Numbered from the stretch's first letter, positions 1 through 13,600 are shown. The stretch is 64,000 nucleotides of DNA from Morchella semilibera (GCA_009192285.1 WBVU01000012.1:1488001-1552000), one strand, 5' to 3'. Made by a program: numbers and translations. Notes: generated by a model from the letters alone, not told the origin.

Positions 1-1270
1 TCCCATTTGGCATAGATCGCGGCTCGTGGGCGGGAAGCATCGACCGTGACTGTTCCTGTGGGGGTTGATAGGCAGGATGGTATATTGGCTCTGGTTGGGG
101 GTACAATGAGAAAATGTTGCTATCCTGTGGGATGGCAGGTTCCTGCAGCGGTTGGAATGTTGCCGTCTCAGAGAGTTGTTGTTGGAAAGGCATCGTGCAT
201 AACTGCATATGCGGATGGGTCGGCATTTGTTGCTGAAGATGCTGATGCTGCAATGGGGGAAATGATTGTTGCTGCAGAAATTGCTGGTGATGATGCTGGT
301 GGTGGTGCTGTTGCTGCTGCTGCTGATGTAACAGTTGCTGATGCTCGTACGGTATGTCAACAATCTCGGTTCTGTATCCACTGTGGGAATTTCGTAGTGG
401 CAGTGGTAGCTGACGCTCTGGTGGAGGCTCCAGCGGATGCTGTATATCACCAATATCACTTGAACCGCTATCGTATACACTGACTTCCATGTCCTGCATT
501 CCGTCCTTATCGTCATCGTACAGTGGCTGCCCGTCCTTATCGTACCTTCCAGAAACATCAATGTGATGTTTATATCTGGGGTTCATGTCGGCCACGGCTC
601 TCACATCAAGATCCCTGAGGTATGGGAAGGCTTCCTCAGGTCGCCTCAGTGTCTTATTTAAGACATCCGATATCTTGAAATAGGCCACGATGTGATACTT
701 ATTCTGATCGATGGTGACCGCCAAAGTCTTCTTGCATAAGCCATCCTCCTTGAAGAGGTAGGAGTCATGAAGTGACCCCACCACAGCCTTCCTCTCCTCA
801 GGGCGGAGAGCCTGGAGCAGTGGATCCAGCGTTGGCAAATCCTGGCCCATTTCCTGCGGAGACGCAGAGCCGTCAAGATGGCCATCGCCCTGATCATGAC
901 CATGAGAAGACGGTCGACCTGACGGATATGGTTGCATTCGTGGATTTCTAGCATTCGGCCTGATAACCCTTCTTCCACCAGGTTTGAACTTGTCAAACAC
1001 CTCACGATAGACCAGAAGGTTTGTCATGGCCCTACTAGGGCTCCACCGAATGCTGTCCGTCCATCTCTTTATCCGGGATTCGTTCTCCTCGTAGACAAAC
1101 ACATTTCCAGACTTGATCAGGTCTGCGCGTTCGTTGTCCAGCGGGCGGCGCAGTACGCACTGGAAAATGCGCTTTTCACATGCTTTGACGATCTTGAGAG
1201 CGTCCGCCGTTGATTCAATGGTGATTCCTGAGACGGTAGGACACACAGGCTGATTTACGTGTGAGGACAT
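1..1270 (-). CDS. WOPR-domain (Gti1/Pac2 family) transcription regulator, partial
   Basis: One uninterrupted reading frame runs from ATG at 1270 to the window edge (423 codons, no stop), so the C-terminus is missing. Residues about 20-100 match the first half of the WOPR DNA-binding box of Wor1/Ryp1/Sge1/Pac2 proteins: TADALKIVKACEKR, then LIKSGNVFVYEENES and IKRWTDSIRWSPSR. The second WOPR half is visible at about 180-225 (GLCKKTLAVTIDQNKYHIVAYF followed by a TLRRP motif). Family members are nuclear regulators of morphology, conidiation or effector expression; the target here is unknown. After the WOPR box comes a Gln/His-rich stretch encoded by CAG/CAT repeats near 200-330. The usual GYxRT start of the box is replaced by a divergent sequence. 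No intron is needed. Family assignment is firm; the specific orthologue (Pac2 versus Ryp1 type) is not. Confidence 0.88.
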   Translation of the reverse strand, partial: MSSHVNQPVCPTVSGITIESTADALKIVKACEKRIFQCVLRRPLDNERADLIKSGNVFVYEENESRIKRWTDSIRWSPSRAMTNLLVYREVFDKFKPGGRRVIRPNARNPRMQPYPSGRPSSHGHDQGDGHLDGSASPQEMGQDLPTLDPLLQALRPEERKAVVGSLHDSYLFKEDGLCKKTLAVTIDQNKYHIVAYFKISDVLNKTLRRPEEAFPYLRDLDVRAVADMNPRYKHHIDVSGRYDKDGQPLYDDDKDGMQDMEVSVYDSGSSDIGDIQHPLEPPPERQLPLPLRNSHSGYRTEIVDIPYEHQQLLHQQQQQQHHHQHHHQQFLQQQSFPPLQHQHLQQQMPTHPHMQLCTMPFQQQLSETATFQPLQEPAIPQDSNIFSLYPQPEPIYHPAYQPPQEQSRSMLPAHEPRSMPNG

Positions 1271-4200
1271 TTTTGATGACGAGACGAGGGGTGGGTGGGT
1301 GGGGTGAGTAAATAAAGTCCGACTGAGGAGAAGGGGAGAAAAGGTTGTGAGGGATAGAGGTTGGTGTCAGGTGAGAGAGTGTGAGAGAGGTTGTAGCAGA
1401 AGAAGGAAGAGGAGGAGTAATAGCAGGGGAGCTAAGATATCCTTATTTTTTTGACAGTAAGACAGGTGTGGGGTGTGAACACGGCCAAAGACGGCTCAAA
1501 ATTGATTCACCCCGATGAACCAGCAGAGGTGAAAATCGGAGGAACTGGGGGGGCAGACAGACAGACAGACAGCTGGCTAAGCTAGGTGTGGTGAGACTAA
1601 ACAAGCAGATCGGAATTGCAACACCTCAACTCAACCCGAAGAAATCTCAAGATAGGTGAGGGTGAAATTTATGGAAAACGAGAGAAAGAGAAAGGGAGTG
1701 AGTGAGGAGGATAGGGGCGAGGTGATAGAAAGATGAGAAAGTGGGAGACTTAGAGGGAGTGAGGGAGTATGAGGGAGAGGGTGATGTGGGTGAGGGTGAG
1801 GGTAAGGCTGGAAAGAGGAAGATTGCAAGCCGTAATAAGAGGGCAACAAGGCAGCTAGACGAACTTGTTGATTGGGCAAGTAAATGGCGGACTCTACGCT
1901 GGAAACAAGAAGAGTACTGTGAGAGAAATCCGCTTCCACTCTGTCCGTCTCCCGCCCTTTTCCGCTTCCACTCGTCCTATTCAATTCCTGCGTTCTATCA
2001 AAAAAAAGAATCAGTTAATAAATAAACAAAATTGAACCTGTCACTTTCATCCTCCATCGATCCGCTTCCTCCTCCAGCTCAAGGTGTACAAAACAGCAAT
2101 CTACACGCAATCCCGTGCTAGCTGTCGTCGTCGTCGACATCTCTACCAATTTGAGACTGAAATTTGAACGGGATGCAGCATACGGGGAAAGTGACAGGAT
2201 ACTGCATACCTAAGTAAGAGTAAATCTCAATGATGTCAATTGGTCCCTGTGAAGGTTCCTAACCTTTGGCTAAAACCACTACCCTAAAAAATTACCTCGC
2301 AGCTGTACTTGTTCAGTGCCGAACGTCAGTCAAGTCGTAATTCCACCCCCGGTACCTTATCGAAAAAAACAAAGTTTTTTTAAGCCTTACACTGAAATGG
2401 CCCGAGCCCGGGATCAACAAAGCTTATAGCTTAGAGGTTTTTTTGCTGGAGATACCCGTAAGGCTAAACAGACGTTCTTTAAAGGTAAAGATGGGGGTAG
2501 AGACTTTGGGTTATTGGTGGTTGGGCGATTTGGCTGTGCCGCTAGCTGGCTGGGTGTAGGAGTACTAGCTGATGTAGTAGCGTGGGAAAACCGAATAAAG
2601 GTGACGGACCAAACACCTCCTTCCAGAAGGCAATAATATGCAAGAAAAGAAAAGAAAAAAAAAACACAAAGTGTAGATAAAAAAGCAAATAATTAAGATA
2701 TTGCTGTAGATCTTAGCGAAAACTTTCAAAATTTAAATGATGATAAAACGAAAGAAGAAACAGTTTGTTAAACGGGCGTATGAAATTGCTAATGCAAATA
2801 ATGGGGCAGGTATCACCGGTACTCTTCTTTCACAGGACCGAAGTGCTGCCAAACCTCTTGTTCAAGAAGAGATGGAACGCAAGCCAGAGCAAAGCCCCCA
2901 AAACAGGTCAAAGCAAGCTACCGATATCAATGCTGGCCCTCTCAAGAAACGATTTGGAAAACGTCCGGATCAGGACTTTTGGTGTGAACAGCAACTAGTA
3001 CTTGCTAAGAAGGAAAACCGAGCTCTTGACAATATATACTGGTACATTCTGCATGCAGCTCGCTGGACGTACACTGGGTTACTTATGCGACCATCAAGAT
3101 TGACGTCTCTAGTTTGAAGCTGACCTGCACGAGGGCTTTCGTGTGCACTAAACGGATAGGGTAGTTGTGTCAGTTTGTGGAATATCGATATCAAATATCG
3201 GGGGTGGGGGGGCGTGCTCGGGAGGGGGTGGTAGAAAGGGTAAAAGATACTAGTGAGAGATCCCGAACAGGGGGGGGGGGTCCGGTAGGTGATCTATTGC
3301 ATGGGGGACGTGGGGAACTCAGTAGACCGAGTTTCGCGAATGCTAGCCAGGGAGCACACACTTTTTTTTTTCATTGATAAATAAATCACACGCTGGCCTG
3401 ACAACTGCTTAGCGCAGATACCCAGCTACATGTAGTTAGCTGGGTACTACATTGCACTCAGAATTCCGATGTGGGCTGTCTGACACCAGGCTGTGAAGTA
3501 AGGGCCGGTCTTTCCCACCCCCCACCCCCCCCCTCCTCCTCCCCCCCCCCCACCAGTACATTATCATAATCCTTCATTCAAAACGGAAACAGAATTTATC
3601 TCCCCCTAAAGAAAAAAAACCATTTCTTTCACGACTTGTCCCATCACGATAATGGCTTCACGCAATGGTCCTCGGCTGACCAGAATCAGAATGATTTGTG
3701 TGTTGAACTGACTTGTTGGGTGTGCATGCAGCGTGTGTGGGTGTAAGTTGGTGTGTGTGTGGTGGAGAAGGGGGAAACTGAAAACACTCATCTTGGAGAG
3801 TTCTAAGTAGTTTGCGCAACGAAAATACGTCTCGTACGTACATTCGTTTTTTTTTCTGCGACACTACCTAGGCTATGTAGAGTGCTTGTAGCCGTCTCAA
3901 TTGGGTAGGGTATTCGTACTGGATGGCTATAGGGGGGGGGGGGGGGTGACAAGAAACCCACCTCTCACCTAGTCGTCTTACCCAAGTGATCATGATATTG
4001 CTCCGGGGGGGTTCCAATCGGTGTGAAGAAGAAGGGGAAAAAAAGTACTTTAGTTCTATTCCCGACGAATTGGGACATGGGTGTTCGTGCAACCTTCACA
4101 TGCTGCTAGACGTTGAGATCTAGCAGCAGAATGCTGGTCGCAGATCATTTTAACGCCACCAACAACGCTCGATGCTTCTCGCTAGAATAAGAATAAGAAA

Positions 4201-7200
4201 TTTAAGAAAAGCAACTTAGAAGATGAGCAGCAGCAGCATACTTAATAGAGCTTGTCAGGTCGCTTCTTTAGACTACAGTCTATATTAACTTAACGCTACT
4301 GCAGCACATAAAAAAAAATTACAACACACATCATTTACTACTACTACAGCTCTTGACGTTGGTACCTGACATGGGAACTTTGGGTGCGTGACCCTGGATC
4401 TCGCTAGCTGCTCGGCCATGCATGGGTTTCTCTCCAGCTCTCACGTCCCTGGTCATCTCAGCCGCCGTTTTTTTTTTTTTTTACTTATTTAGCACAAAAT
4501 ATTAGAAGAACCAGGCACCAGAGCACATCTCGATATATATTAACAGCTACCATATTCGCCGTCGACGTCAGGGACTCATCTCACCCCGGACGAACCATGA
4601 CTGTACCGGCCAACCAGATCAGCTTTGAGAGCACTCCCACTACCATCACCAAACACCCCGTACAGCCACGCAACAAGAAAAAACAATATTGAAACCGACG
4701 AACCACCAGTCGGTGTGGCAAACAATATTTCGCATCCGTAAAAAGCAGGTACAATTCACGCACACACACAACACACACACACAACAGTACTAACGACTCA
4801 CCATCTCTCTCTTTTTCTTTTTTTTTAATCCCCCTCTCCCCCCCCCTTCTTTCGGCTCCTTGTTTGTTTCCGTAGGTGGATGGGTGGATGGCTTGATGTT
4901 ATCGGGAGACCTAAGACGAATCCGGGAAAGCTCGATCGTTCCCGTAGTTTTGGCGAGGTAGGGGGCCCCAACTGCGGGATGACGAACCAGACCCGTTTAC
5001 TGTCTGCTTAAGAGAGACAGCATCTTTCTGCATGCCAATGTTATGTCAACCTCCCCCCCCCCCCATGACCAGCCGTACGTGCGTATATGTAGGTACATGT
5101 CGAAAGAGGTGTATAATTCTTCCGTCTTGAAGGGACGTGCAGCTTAATGACTCTCCGAAACCTATTGATACTTCATGTTTTTACGCCCATTTTATCTCTT
5201 TAGAGTACATATGGACGGCGAGGTTCTTTTTTTTTCTCTTTTCTTTTTTTTCCCTTGCATCCTTCCCGCAGCACAGCGGGTACCTAGTTGACGTCGGCAG
5301 GCCGGGTCTTGGTCCTGATGTTCCCGTCGAGTCAATCATCTATCTGATCTGATCATTCCAGCCCCCTACAAGCATATAACACCCATGCACTATTGCCATA
5401 TACGATCAAGTGCTCGGTAAAAAACTAATAAATACATACATGTAATACATGTAACAACGCCCCATTGATTTCAAATATCCTAATAATTAAAATAAAAAAT
5501 AATAGAAATAAAAATAAAAATAAAAATAAGCACTCCTTTCCTTTCCCTTCCTCCGGACTGGCTAGCTAACTTATGTACTTGCATACATGTAGGCAAGCTC
5601 AAAACAAATCATTTGATACCGTCAGCTAGAGATCGTACGTTATCCTCCCGCGGTCTGGTTGGTGGTGATGAGTCGAGCACTTGCAATGTCAAGCTAGCTG
5701 GTCCGCACGCCCAACACCACCATCGCCATCACCACCACCATAACTGATCCTCTAGCCCGGGTAGGCGTTTCCAAGCCCCCCTCCCCCAGTCGCCATCATC
5801 ATCCGACGTTCCGAGCTAGAATCTATGCCCCCCCCCCCCCTCTTCTCCCAGCACGAATCCGGTATTCGGGCTCCATCGCATCTTATTTCCTAGACGAGCC
5901 GGACAAGACAAGACAGAATCCGGGTCCTACGCTGCCTGTGTGTGTGGGTGCGCACGAGGGCGGGTTCTTTTTTTATTTTTATTTTTTTGTTTTCTTTTTT
6001 TGTTTTCTTGCTTCGGAAATGTTGGTGCTGTTGTGGTTGCGCGAGATGGGACGTCGTTGGCCTACATGTAGGTAGGTACTCCTACAGCTAGCTTCCTGAG
6101 ATGAAGAAGAATGAGTGCTGGAACATGAATGTGCATGAATGACCATATATGCATATATATACGTATACTAGAAGAATCTCTAGAACTGCTGGTTGTTGTA
6201 GAATAGGAATAGAAACTCTCCATCTGCTGCTGCTGCTACTACTACATCTTCACTATGGCAGCCTCGCTGGGTGCCTACGTTCTTGCTCCATGAGGACTCG
6301 CTCATCTCGAGGTACTTGCTTCATTCATGTACCTTCTAGTTCCTCCGTCTCCAGATGCGGCAGGAACTCCCATCGAACAAACCAATCATCCTCCTACCCC
6401 CCAACACATGTAGGACGCGAAATGGGGGGTTCTATTTTCCTCACATCTCTCTCTTTGTTTTGTGGGGTACAGTTACTGTACCAAGATAACGACATTTGCA
6501 GTTATATACCGCAACCTGCTTTTTGCTCGCTCTGGCTAGCTTTTTGAAACATCACCGGCGCCACGACCCACCCACCACCTGCTGGACCGAGCTTTGACAA
6601 CTTTCTCCCGCTTCCCAGAGTGGGCCCTATAACAATAAATCCCCTATTGGCTACCTAAGCCGAAGCCCCAATTACGCATCTTAAACAACATCATCCCCGG
6701 GTTCTTCATCGGTTGGTCGGTTAGAATCGCCTTTGCTACTAAAGCTGTAGCAGATCAAGCAGAGACAAAGAAAGAAAGCAAAAACCCGCACTAGTAGCTA
6801 GTAATTAGTACTACTAGTACGTTCAGTCACACCATGGCCAATCAGTCGCTGGTGCGGCTATGCGCACGCAAGTTAAAAGGGGAGAACAGAACCAACCAAA
6901 ACATGCCAGATGTGTCAGTGCTTGGTCAATTAGTAACCCAGCTCGAGCGTGGATTGGTAGCCCACTGGCGACGTCATATCATTCGCCAGACCGTCACCGC
7001 GCATGGGTCGTTCTAGAGCACTAGCAATATTATTTGGAACATTGCGGTTTTTTTCAAATGCAAATGACGGGCTAGCTTGGTGGGTCCATTCCGAGGAATG
7101 TGAGCGTTGGGTGTTGGATCTGTCAGATCAGTTGCAACCCCAAGGCAGAGAGGTACTAGGTATACCTAGGCAGGCAGGCAGGCAGCCCCGTCATAGATTG

Positions 7201-10158
7201 ACTCGGTCAACGTGCGATGCAACCAGGCCAGAATACTTACATGCCAAGTACTGGCGGAATGAATGACTACCAGTACGGCACTGTTATCATCAAGTGAGTG
7301 GGTCCGCTGGTACGTTGACTCGTTTGTTGACCGGCTGCCTTGGGATCGTTGGCTAATGCCTATGGTATGGCCGGCCGGGCTCGATTAGGGAAGAGCATTC
7401 TGCTGGGTATTGACTGTTGGTATGGGTGCGTTAGGGAGATTGGGCCCGAGATAAGGGTAGCAGTAACAGTCCCTTGGGACCCGAAAAGCGGTCAATGTAT
7501 CAATATACTGGATTATGCGGCTGGTAGATATAGTGCGGTTGGAAACCACAACGCACTGGGAAACGCACTTTTCTTTGTGTTGGGTTTGTTAACTTTTTAT
7601 CAGTAGGTTTATGAGGCCTCGTTATATCGAGAGATGAAACTGTGATTTTGGGGAACCGAAAGAATCAGTATACTGATGTTATAATTACAATAGGATGGTT
7701 ACATGGTACGCACCTAAAGAAGAGAAGTCTAGAAGGAGTATACGTTGCGCCCCCAGGTGTACTAGACAGAGCAGGTAGCCATTGCCAGAGCAAGGTCTTA
7801 TTACTATGGGCTTTTAATTATTAGAAGATGCGATTACCCTTACCTATATATATCTGCAGGCGAAAACCATGTATAGTACAATTAGAATTTATATAATGCG
7901 CACTTTGCTAATCAACTACACAGGCTTTTCCGCGGGCCTGTGCACAACAAATCGCAGTCTAAAAGTAGAGGCATTGGGATGAACATTTATAACCGTTTCT
8001 TGCATTTTTTGCATATGATAATGGGAAAATATCTCTCTCAACAGTAAGCAGGATTAAACCGCTGCTGCGTTGGCCCTTCCCTTAAGTTGAGAGGTTATGT
8101 TTGCTACCTCTGAAGCATTGACAACGGTTTTGAGTGATGTGCTTACCTCTTGGCGTTTGTTACCAGTATATCGCTGGCCCCAATCATGCCATAGTCAACG
8201 GACAGCTTTCGGATTCATCTCTGTTATGGTGCTGAATTATGTAGCTATGCTATCTCCCCGCCCTCCAGGCAGCCGCATATGAGAAGCTGTATCATAAGAT
8301 GACTCCATGGGCAGCCAATGGCAGTTCGGGCGGTGAAGTTATATTACCAGTTACTACTACTGACTGCTAGTACTGCAGTAGATACAAGTCTATATAGCTA
8401 TATCACAGTCGTATTATACGTATATTACCTGCACCCCCAATTGAAAGCCCTCCAGCAGGTCCCTTTATGGCTCTCTCTCCCAAATTAGTAACCGGCAACA
8501 ATAATCCGGCAAAGCAGAACAGATTTTAGAATACACCAACTGGTACCCCTTTCCCCCACCCTTGGGGGGGTAGATGCATGATTGGTACACTATAGTACAC
8601 GGTACATGGCCAGCCCCATCCGTTCAGCCAGCCAGCCAGCCAGCCGGGCAATTGCAAGCTGATCTCCAAACAGTGCAGCGCCGCTTATCAGCGGGCCCTA
8701 GCTGCTGCCCCCTCCCGTGGGGTTCATGCAGGGCGCTGTAATTTATGTATACATTACCATCTTGATCAGTATAACGTTACCGGAGACGTGTATCGGTAAA
8801 TGGGCCCCTCTTCTTCTTTCCTCTCGCCGTGCGCACCGTACCGGTGCTCCCAGGAGGAGAGGGGGGGGGGATGTTTTTACTTGATTTAATTTTTTCCTTT
8901 CTTTTTTGTTGTTTCTTGTTTAGGGAGGGTGCGGCTACCCACACCTGTCAAAAAGCGGGAAAGGGGAGAAGAGGGAAGGTATAGTGGATGGTGGAGCGGG
9001 ATTGGAGGAAGGGAGAAGGGGGGGGGGGTGGGAGTCCGGAGAAGAGGTAGCGGGTATGTGGTGTATGATAACTACTATGTATTATGGGGGGGGGGGGGGG
9101 GTATAGATAAGGGGATAGGGATGTGGTGGGCCTAAGTCATGGGAGAGATGGCCAATTGGGGGTTGGGATTCCGGGGGGTTCTTGAGGGTGTGTTCGTTGT
9201 TGGGAGGTGGGTATTGTTGAGGATGATGGTTCGTGTATCGTGTGTTGAGGGCAGATGCAAGATGTTTTAGGGTCGGGAGTCTAGATGGCGGCGGTGATAA
9301 TATATCTACTGGCCTCTAATATAGTAGGGATCGATCTCATATCCTATCCGCGGGGGGAGGGGAAGGGGGTATAAAACAACCCCATGAGATAAAAGGGGGG
9401 GGATCCATCAAAACCAACAATTGAATTCTAGATCCACTTAAAAAATTCAGTCCAAATAGCCTTTTGTGTAAGGAGAGTATGGGGAAAAAAATAAAAAAAA
9501 AAAGCCCCCCTTTCGAGAGAGGGTGAGATAAGACCAAGTTTGCGTCATCGGAAGTCACTCGGTCCACATTACGCGATGTTTTGGGCCTGACTGACAAGAC
9601 ATGATCGACAGGTATGATATGGTGCTACATGCATGTACTTCTAATATCCTACAAACATAGAGTACAGTGCCATCCCTGCCTGGGGACCTGACCTGGTTCT
9701 GGCCTGTCAAAGCTGCACCGACGATCTCCAGAGATGAGATCTTTGGCCCCCCTCCACACCCACCCACCCACCCCTCCTTGACTGCTGATGCTGTAATCAG
9801 AACCTTCTTCATCGTTAATTTGATGATGATTAAATAGTGAGTATCTGTATTTACCCACCTCTACATACATAATGATAATAACGGGCCAAGACACAAAAGT
9901 AACAGACGTCAAACCACGTGACACAGAGGGTAATTGTGTACGACTTCACTACCGTAGCAACCATCATGAGGACTCACGTAAATACGCGTCGTCAACGTCT
10001 AATTTAGAATTAAGGAGGGGATCGAGCTCACCATCGCCAATATCACCATCACCATCAACATCAACATCACCACAACCAGTGCCACTGGTTACTGCTGTCT
10101 ATAGACAGACAGACAAATTTAACCCCCCCCCCCCCTCTCTCACCTAGCTAGCTAATCC
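1271..10158. other. Long intergenic region, no supported gene
   Basis: About 8.9 kb without a coding region I can support. ORFs here are short, of low complexity, and lack recognisable domains. The sequence holds purine-rich tracts (1300-1830), many mononucleotide G or C runs of 9-17 bases (for example near 3271, 3931, 5050, 9020, 9087), CA and A/T simple repeats, and five copies of the palindrome TACATGTA (3427, 5437, 5446, 5584, 6063). The part next to 1270 presumably carries the promoter and leader of the WOPR gene; long leaders are known for that family. No tRNA or rRNA was recognised. Confidence 0.6.
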
Positions 10159-11750
10159 ATGGCCCCCCGTATCGTCCGTCGGGCACCCTTCTCAGAGAGG
10201 TTGTGTGCAGCCCTGAACCCCCTCGATATCCTCCTCAACATCTCCACCTTGGTCTCTTCCTACGATTGGGACGGTCTGCAATCGAGTTTCGGTACCCCCA
10301 TAGGTCTCACGCTCAATATTCTCTGCCTCTTTACCCGCTCCAACTCGGACAGCACCTCGTACAGACGTGGCGTCGAGGACGTTATCCTTCGTGGAGCGGG
10401 CAGCTCCAGCGGCGGCTGGAGCAACGCAATGGCTTATTCCGTATGTGTTTCCTCACCAGACGACGGTGGCTCCGTCATGGCCTGCCATCCCCTCCTCAGT
10501 CCCTTTGACAATGTATACTCATCGTGGGAACTGCTTCCGCCGCGACAGTGTTATATCATCTCGTGGGCGCTTGCAGCCTTTAGTATTGGCAATACGATGT
10601 ACTGCGCATTCAAGACGCGGCCATATAGGTTGTTTGAAAGCAACATTGAGGTCAGTATTTCCCCTGTTTTCTCTAGCTCTTTCGGGAGATATCTTTGCTA
10701 ACTGTTCTATGGCCGTCTTAGATCCAACCACAGACCCCCTCTGCCCGTCGTGTCCGCGTCGATTCGTCGCCCACCACCTCCCCCATGAAATTCCTCACCA
10801 CCCTCCTGGAACCCTTTCTCGAATCCCCCTCCTCCCGACAGCACCCCAGCGCCACGCAGGACGTCTGGGAACTCAGAATCTGGGACCCCAGCCCTCTTTC
10901 CCTCCAACTCCTAGGCCTCTTCTCCCCCGCTCACGTCGCCGTCTACTTCCTCTCCTTCCCCATCGCGCAGCACCTGTCCTTCAACAGCGCCGCCGGCAGT
11001 TACGTATACCAGCCCGCCGCCAACACCTACAGCGTTCTCGCCACCGTGCTCGTCACCCAGATACTCCTCAGCGTGCAGATCCTCCTCCTGCAGAGATTCT
11101 TTCTCCAGCAGGAGAAGGACAAAGCCCTCCTCTCCCGCCAGCTCATGCACGAGTACGACACAAAGTTCGTCCAGCCCCGCATCACCATCGCCCACCGCGA
11201 CGTGGCTGTCCAGACAGCGGACCCGCGCACAGGCAGCCTCGGCGAGGTCGACACATACGCACCAATGTTCTCCCGCAAGGGTTTTAGGACCACCGCAAAC
11301 CCAAACTATGCCCCACTCACCACCACGAGCGCTACACAGCTCCCGCCGCCTAAGCGGGACCAAGACAGCTACGGGTACTCGCCGCTGGCCACCATGCGTC
11401 AGCCGCATTTTGGTGGAGGCTCAGCAGTGACGAGAAGGGCGGCGGCGGTGGGGGGGAGCAGTCTGGCGGAGCCGGCGAGGAGGTTGCCGAGGGTGAAGAG
11501 GGAGGAGAGTGATAGGGAGGAGGGACAGGAGAATGAGAGGCCAACGAGGTACTGGCAGAGGCAGGCAACGACGGCGGGAGGGACAGGGCCAGAGGCGCAT
11601 CTCATGGGCTCGAATGTGGGGATGCATGGGCTGGTGAACATGAGCCTGCATAATAGTCGGAGTCTCAGCCCGAGTAAGATGACGAGCCCGTTCAAGAGGG
11701 TTTCGTCTGCGAGGGGGAGTAGTATCTCTGGTGTGCCGCCGAGGCGGTAG
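10159..11750 (+). CDS. NUR1: Nuclear rim protein 1 (Nur1 family)
   Basis: Two exons, 10159..10650 and 10722..11750, with a 71-nt intron (GTCAGT...TTAG), encode 506 aa. Splicing joins the motif RLFESNIE to IQPQTPSARRVRV, which is continuous in Nur1 proteins. The N-terminus has the family's basic start followed by a NPLDILL motif. Hydrophobic segments near residues 45-60, 125-140 and about 215-230 fit the two or more membrane spans of this inner nuclear membrane protein. Family hallmarks include SWALAAFSIGNTMY, DVWELRIWDP, LQLLGLFSPAHV and MHEYDTKFVQPRI. Nur1 partners LEM-domain proteins (Heh1/Src1) to tether rDNA and silent chromatin at the nuclear periphery. The C-terminal 180 residues are polar and disordered. 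A stretch at about 95-115 is less conserved but stays in frame. Start chosen as the first ATG matching the family start. Confidence 0.9.
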
Positions 11751-12914
11751 TGTATGGTAGTATCTGTGTGGCTCGTTGGGCGTTTGGTTTTTTTTTTTTT
11801 AAAATTGACATGAGTACATGTAGTTTGGCCGCTATTTTCTTATCTTTACTCTATTTTCCGGCTGCATTTTTCTCTATTCTCCCACACACACACACATACG
11901 GCGGCATTGTTTTATCATAGCACCAATCGGAACGGCTTTTATTAAATGAATACGCAGTCAATTGAAGAGGGGGTGGGTTTAAATACACTCTACCTACACA
12001 ATACACCTTCTTGCCAACTCCCCCCATCCCCACCATGTACAACGTAGGTTTCTCGATACCTCTATCCAAGAATATCAAGCCCAAGAGAGTATCCACCACC
12101 ACTCGGACAAGATTTACATCATGTCATATCACTCGCTCACGTGACCGGGCGAGGAGAGGAGGCCCCGCGCACAACAGAACCTGAGAGCGATGAGTGTAGA
12201 CCTAAGTATGGTCTAGCTAGGCGTACCGATAGCCGAGGCTGTAGAGATAGGGAGGGGGGGGTCAATCATGGGCTGGATATACAGACCAGTACATACAGTG
12301 GCCTGGTTCATCGGCAAAGCTACAGCTACATGTACCTGCTCTGACGATGTGGGCTGTTCTGATGATAGGTCACGTAGGTACATACATATATGTATCGTAT
12401 GGCTGGTTGGCTACATGTAGTTACATGTATTCTTACTTCGTAGGTGGGGGCTTTCTAGCTGTAGATTTTATAAACTGGTCTATACATCTACAGCTACTAC
12501 ATCTAGCGCTCAAAGATGCACGCTGCTGGTCTTTTCTTGCCGTGATTGGGGGTTCTGGCGTTCTCAGATTGGAATGGTTGCTATATGTGCCTATTTAGGG
12601 CTGGGTGTGTCCCCGCTTGTCCATCGGGCTACGGGAGAGGGGGAGGGAGAGAAAGTTCTCTCATCGTCTTTAGTCTTGTGCCGTAAGGAGAGTCTATGGG
12701 GGAAACACAGGAGGAGCACTCGTCTAACTACTTACATGGAGATATAGGAATCCAACGGAACTACATGTAGACCCACAAATGAGCCAGTAAGAAACTCGCG
12801 GGAGGCTACAGCTGGCTCGGACCACAAAGAAGACGGCCGCAGTAAAAACAGCCTCGTAAGAGACCCACGGGGAAAGGGAAGCACGAGACGGCGAGCGGGA
12901 AAGGATGCAGAAAA
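11751..12914. other. Intergenic region
   Basis: No gene recognised. Holds a poly-T/A stretch just after NUR1 (probably part of its 3' region), a CA repeat near 11884, and TACATGTA copies at 11815, 12327, 12412, 12422 and 12762. Confidence 0.55.
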
Positions 12915-13412
12915 AACCACCACAGAAAGCCCACAAGGAGAAGCCCTACAGGAGGTCCGCAAAAAGAGAAGAAGGAAAGAGAGGAGCCAGCAGAAAAAAG
13001 GAGCCCACACAAGCAAGCCCACAAGCACAAGCCCACAGAGAAAAAAAAAACCCAAAAGAAGCCCACAGAAAAGAAGCCCACGAAAAAAACCCAAAAGTCC
13101 ACAGGAAAAAAAAACCCAAAAGGAGCCCACAGAGAAAAAAACCCAAGCCCACAGAAAAAAAAAACCCCAAAAGAAGCCCACGAGAAAAAAACCCAAAAGA
13201 ATTAAGCCCACAGAAAAAAAAAACCAAAAGCCCACAGGAAAAAAAACCCAAAAGAAGCCCACGAGAAAAAAACCCAAAAGAAGCCCACGAAAAAAACCCA
13301 AAAGAAGCCCACAGAAAAAAAAACCAAAAAGGAGCCCACAGAAAAAAAAAAACCCAAAAGCCCACAGAAAAAAAAAAGCCCACAGAAAAAATAACCCACA
13401 AAAAAAAGAAAT
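12915..13412. repeat. Purine-rich satellite array next to the U2 gene
   Basis: About 500 bp of an irregular tandem repeat of roughly 20-27 bp built from GCCCACAGAAAAAA and ACCCAAAAGAAG blocks. The variable A-run lengths create long low-complexity ORFs in several frames on both strands (Lys/Pro-rich on plus, Phe/Gly/Leu-rich on minus); these are artefacts of the repeat. The array starts about 60 bp beyond the 3' end of the U2 snRNA gene. The 12-mer ACCCAAAAGAAG of the repeat also occurs once inside the U2 gene itself, next to its putative Sm site. Confidence 0.85.
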
Positions 13413-13600
13413 CTTCCATCCCCTCGCTAGAAGCCAGAGGACAGCAGAAAACGAAGAGAAAAGATTTTTCTTCGCATCAACCGGCGGCAGTGTAATGCCG
13501 GTGACACATTGGGACAGAGGATGTGCAAGCACAGAGCCAATGCCCCTAGACCCAAAAGAAGAATAATCAACAAGGTCCGTAGACCGTTTCAGTGATTAGA

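Noticed and set aside
2737-3117. 126-codon ORF in the long intergenic region
   Set aside because: Overlaps other open frames, no domain, composition like the surroundings.
10911-11408. 165-codon minus-strand ORF opposite NUR1 exon 2
   Set aside because: Antisense shadow caused by GC-rich codons of NUR1.
12732-13532. Long minus-strand ORF (266 codons, Phe/Leu/Gly-rich) and overlapping plus-strand Lys/Pro-rich ORF
   Set aside because: Both are translations of the A-rich satellite and of the U2 3' region; several frames are open at once and composition follows the repeat.
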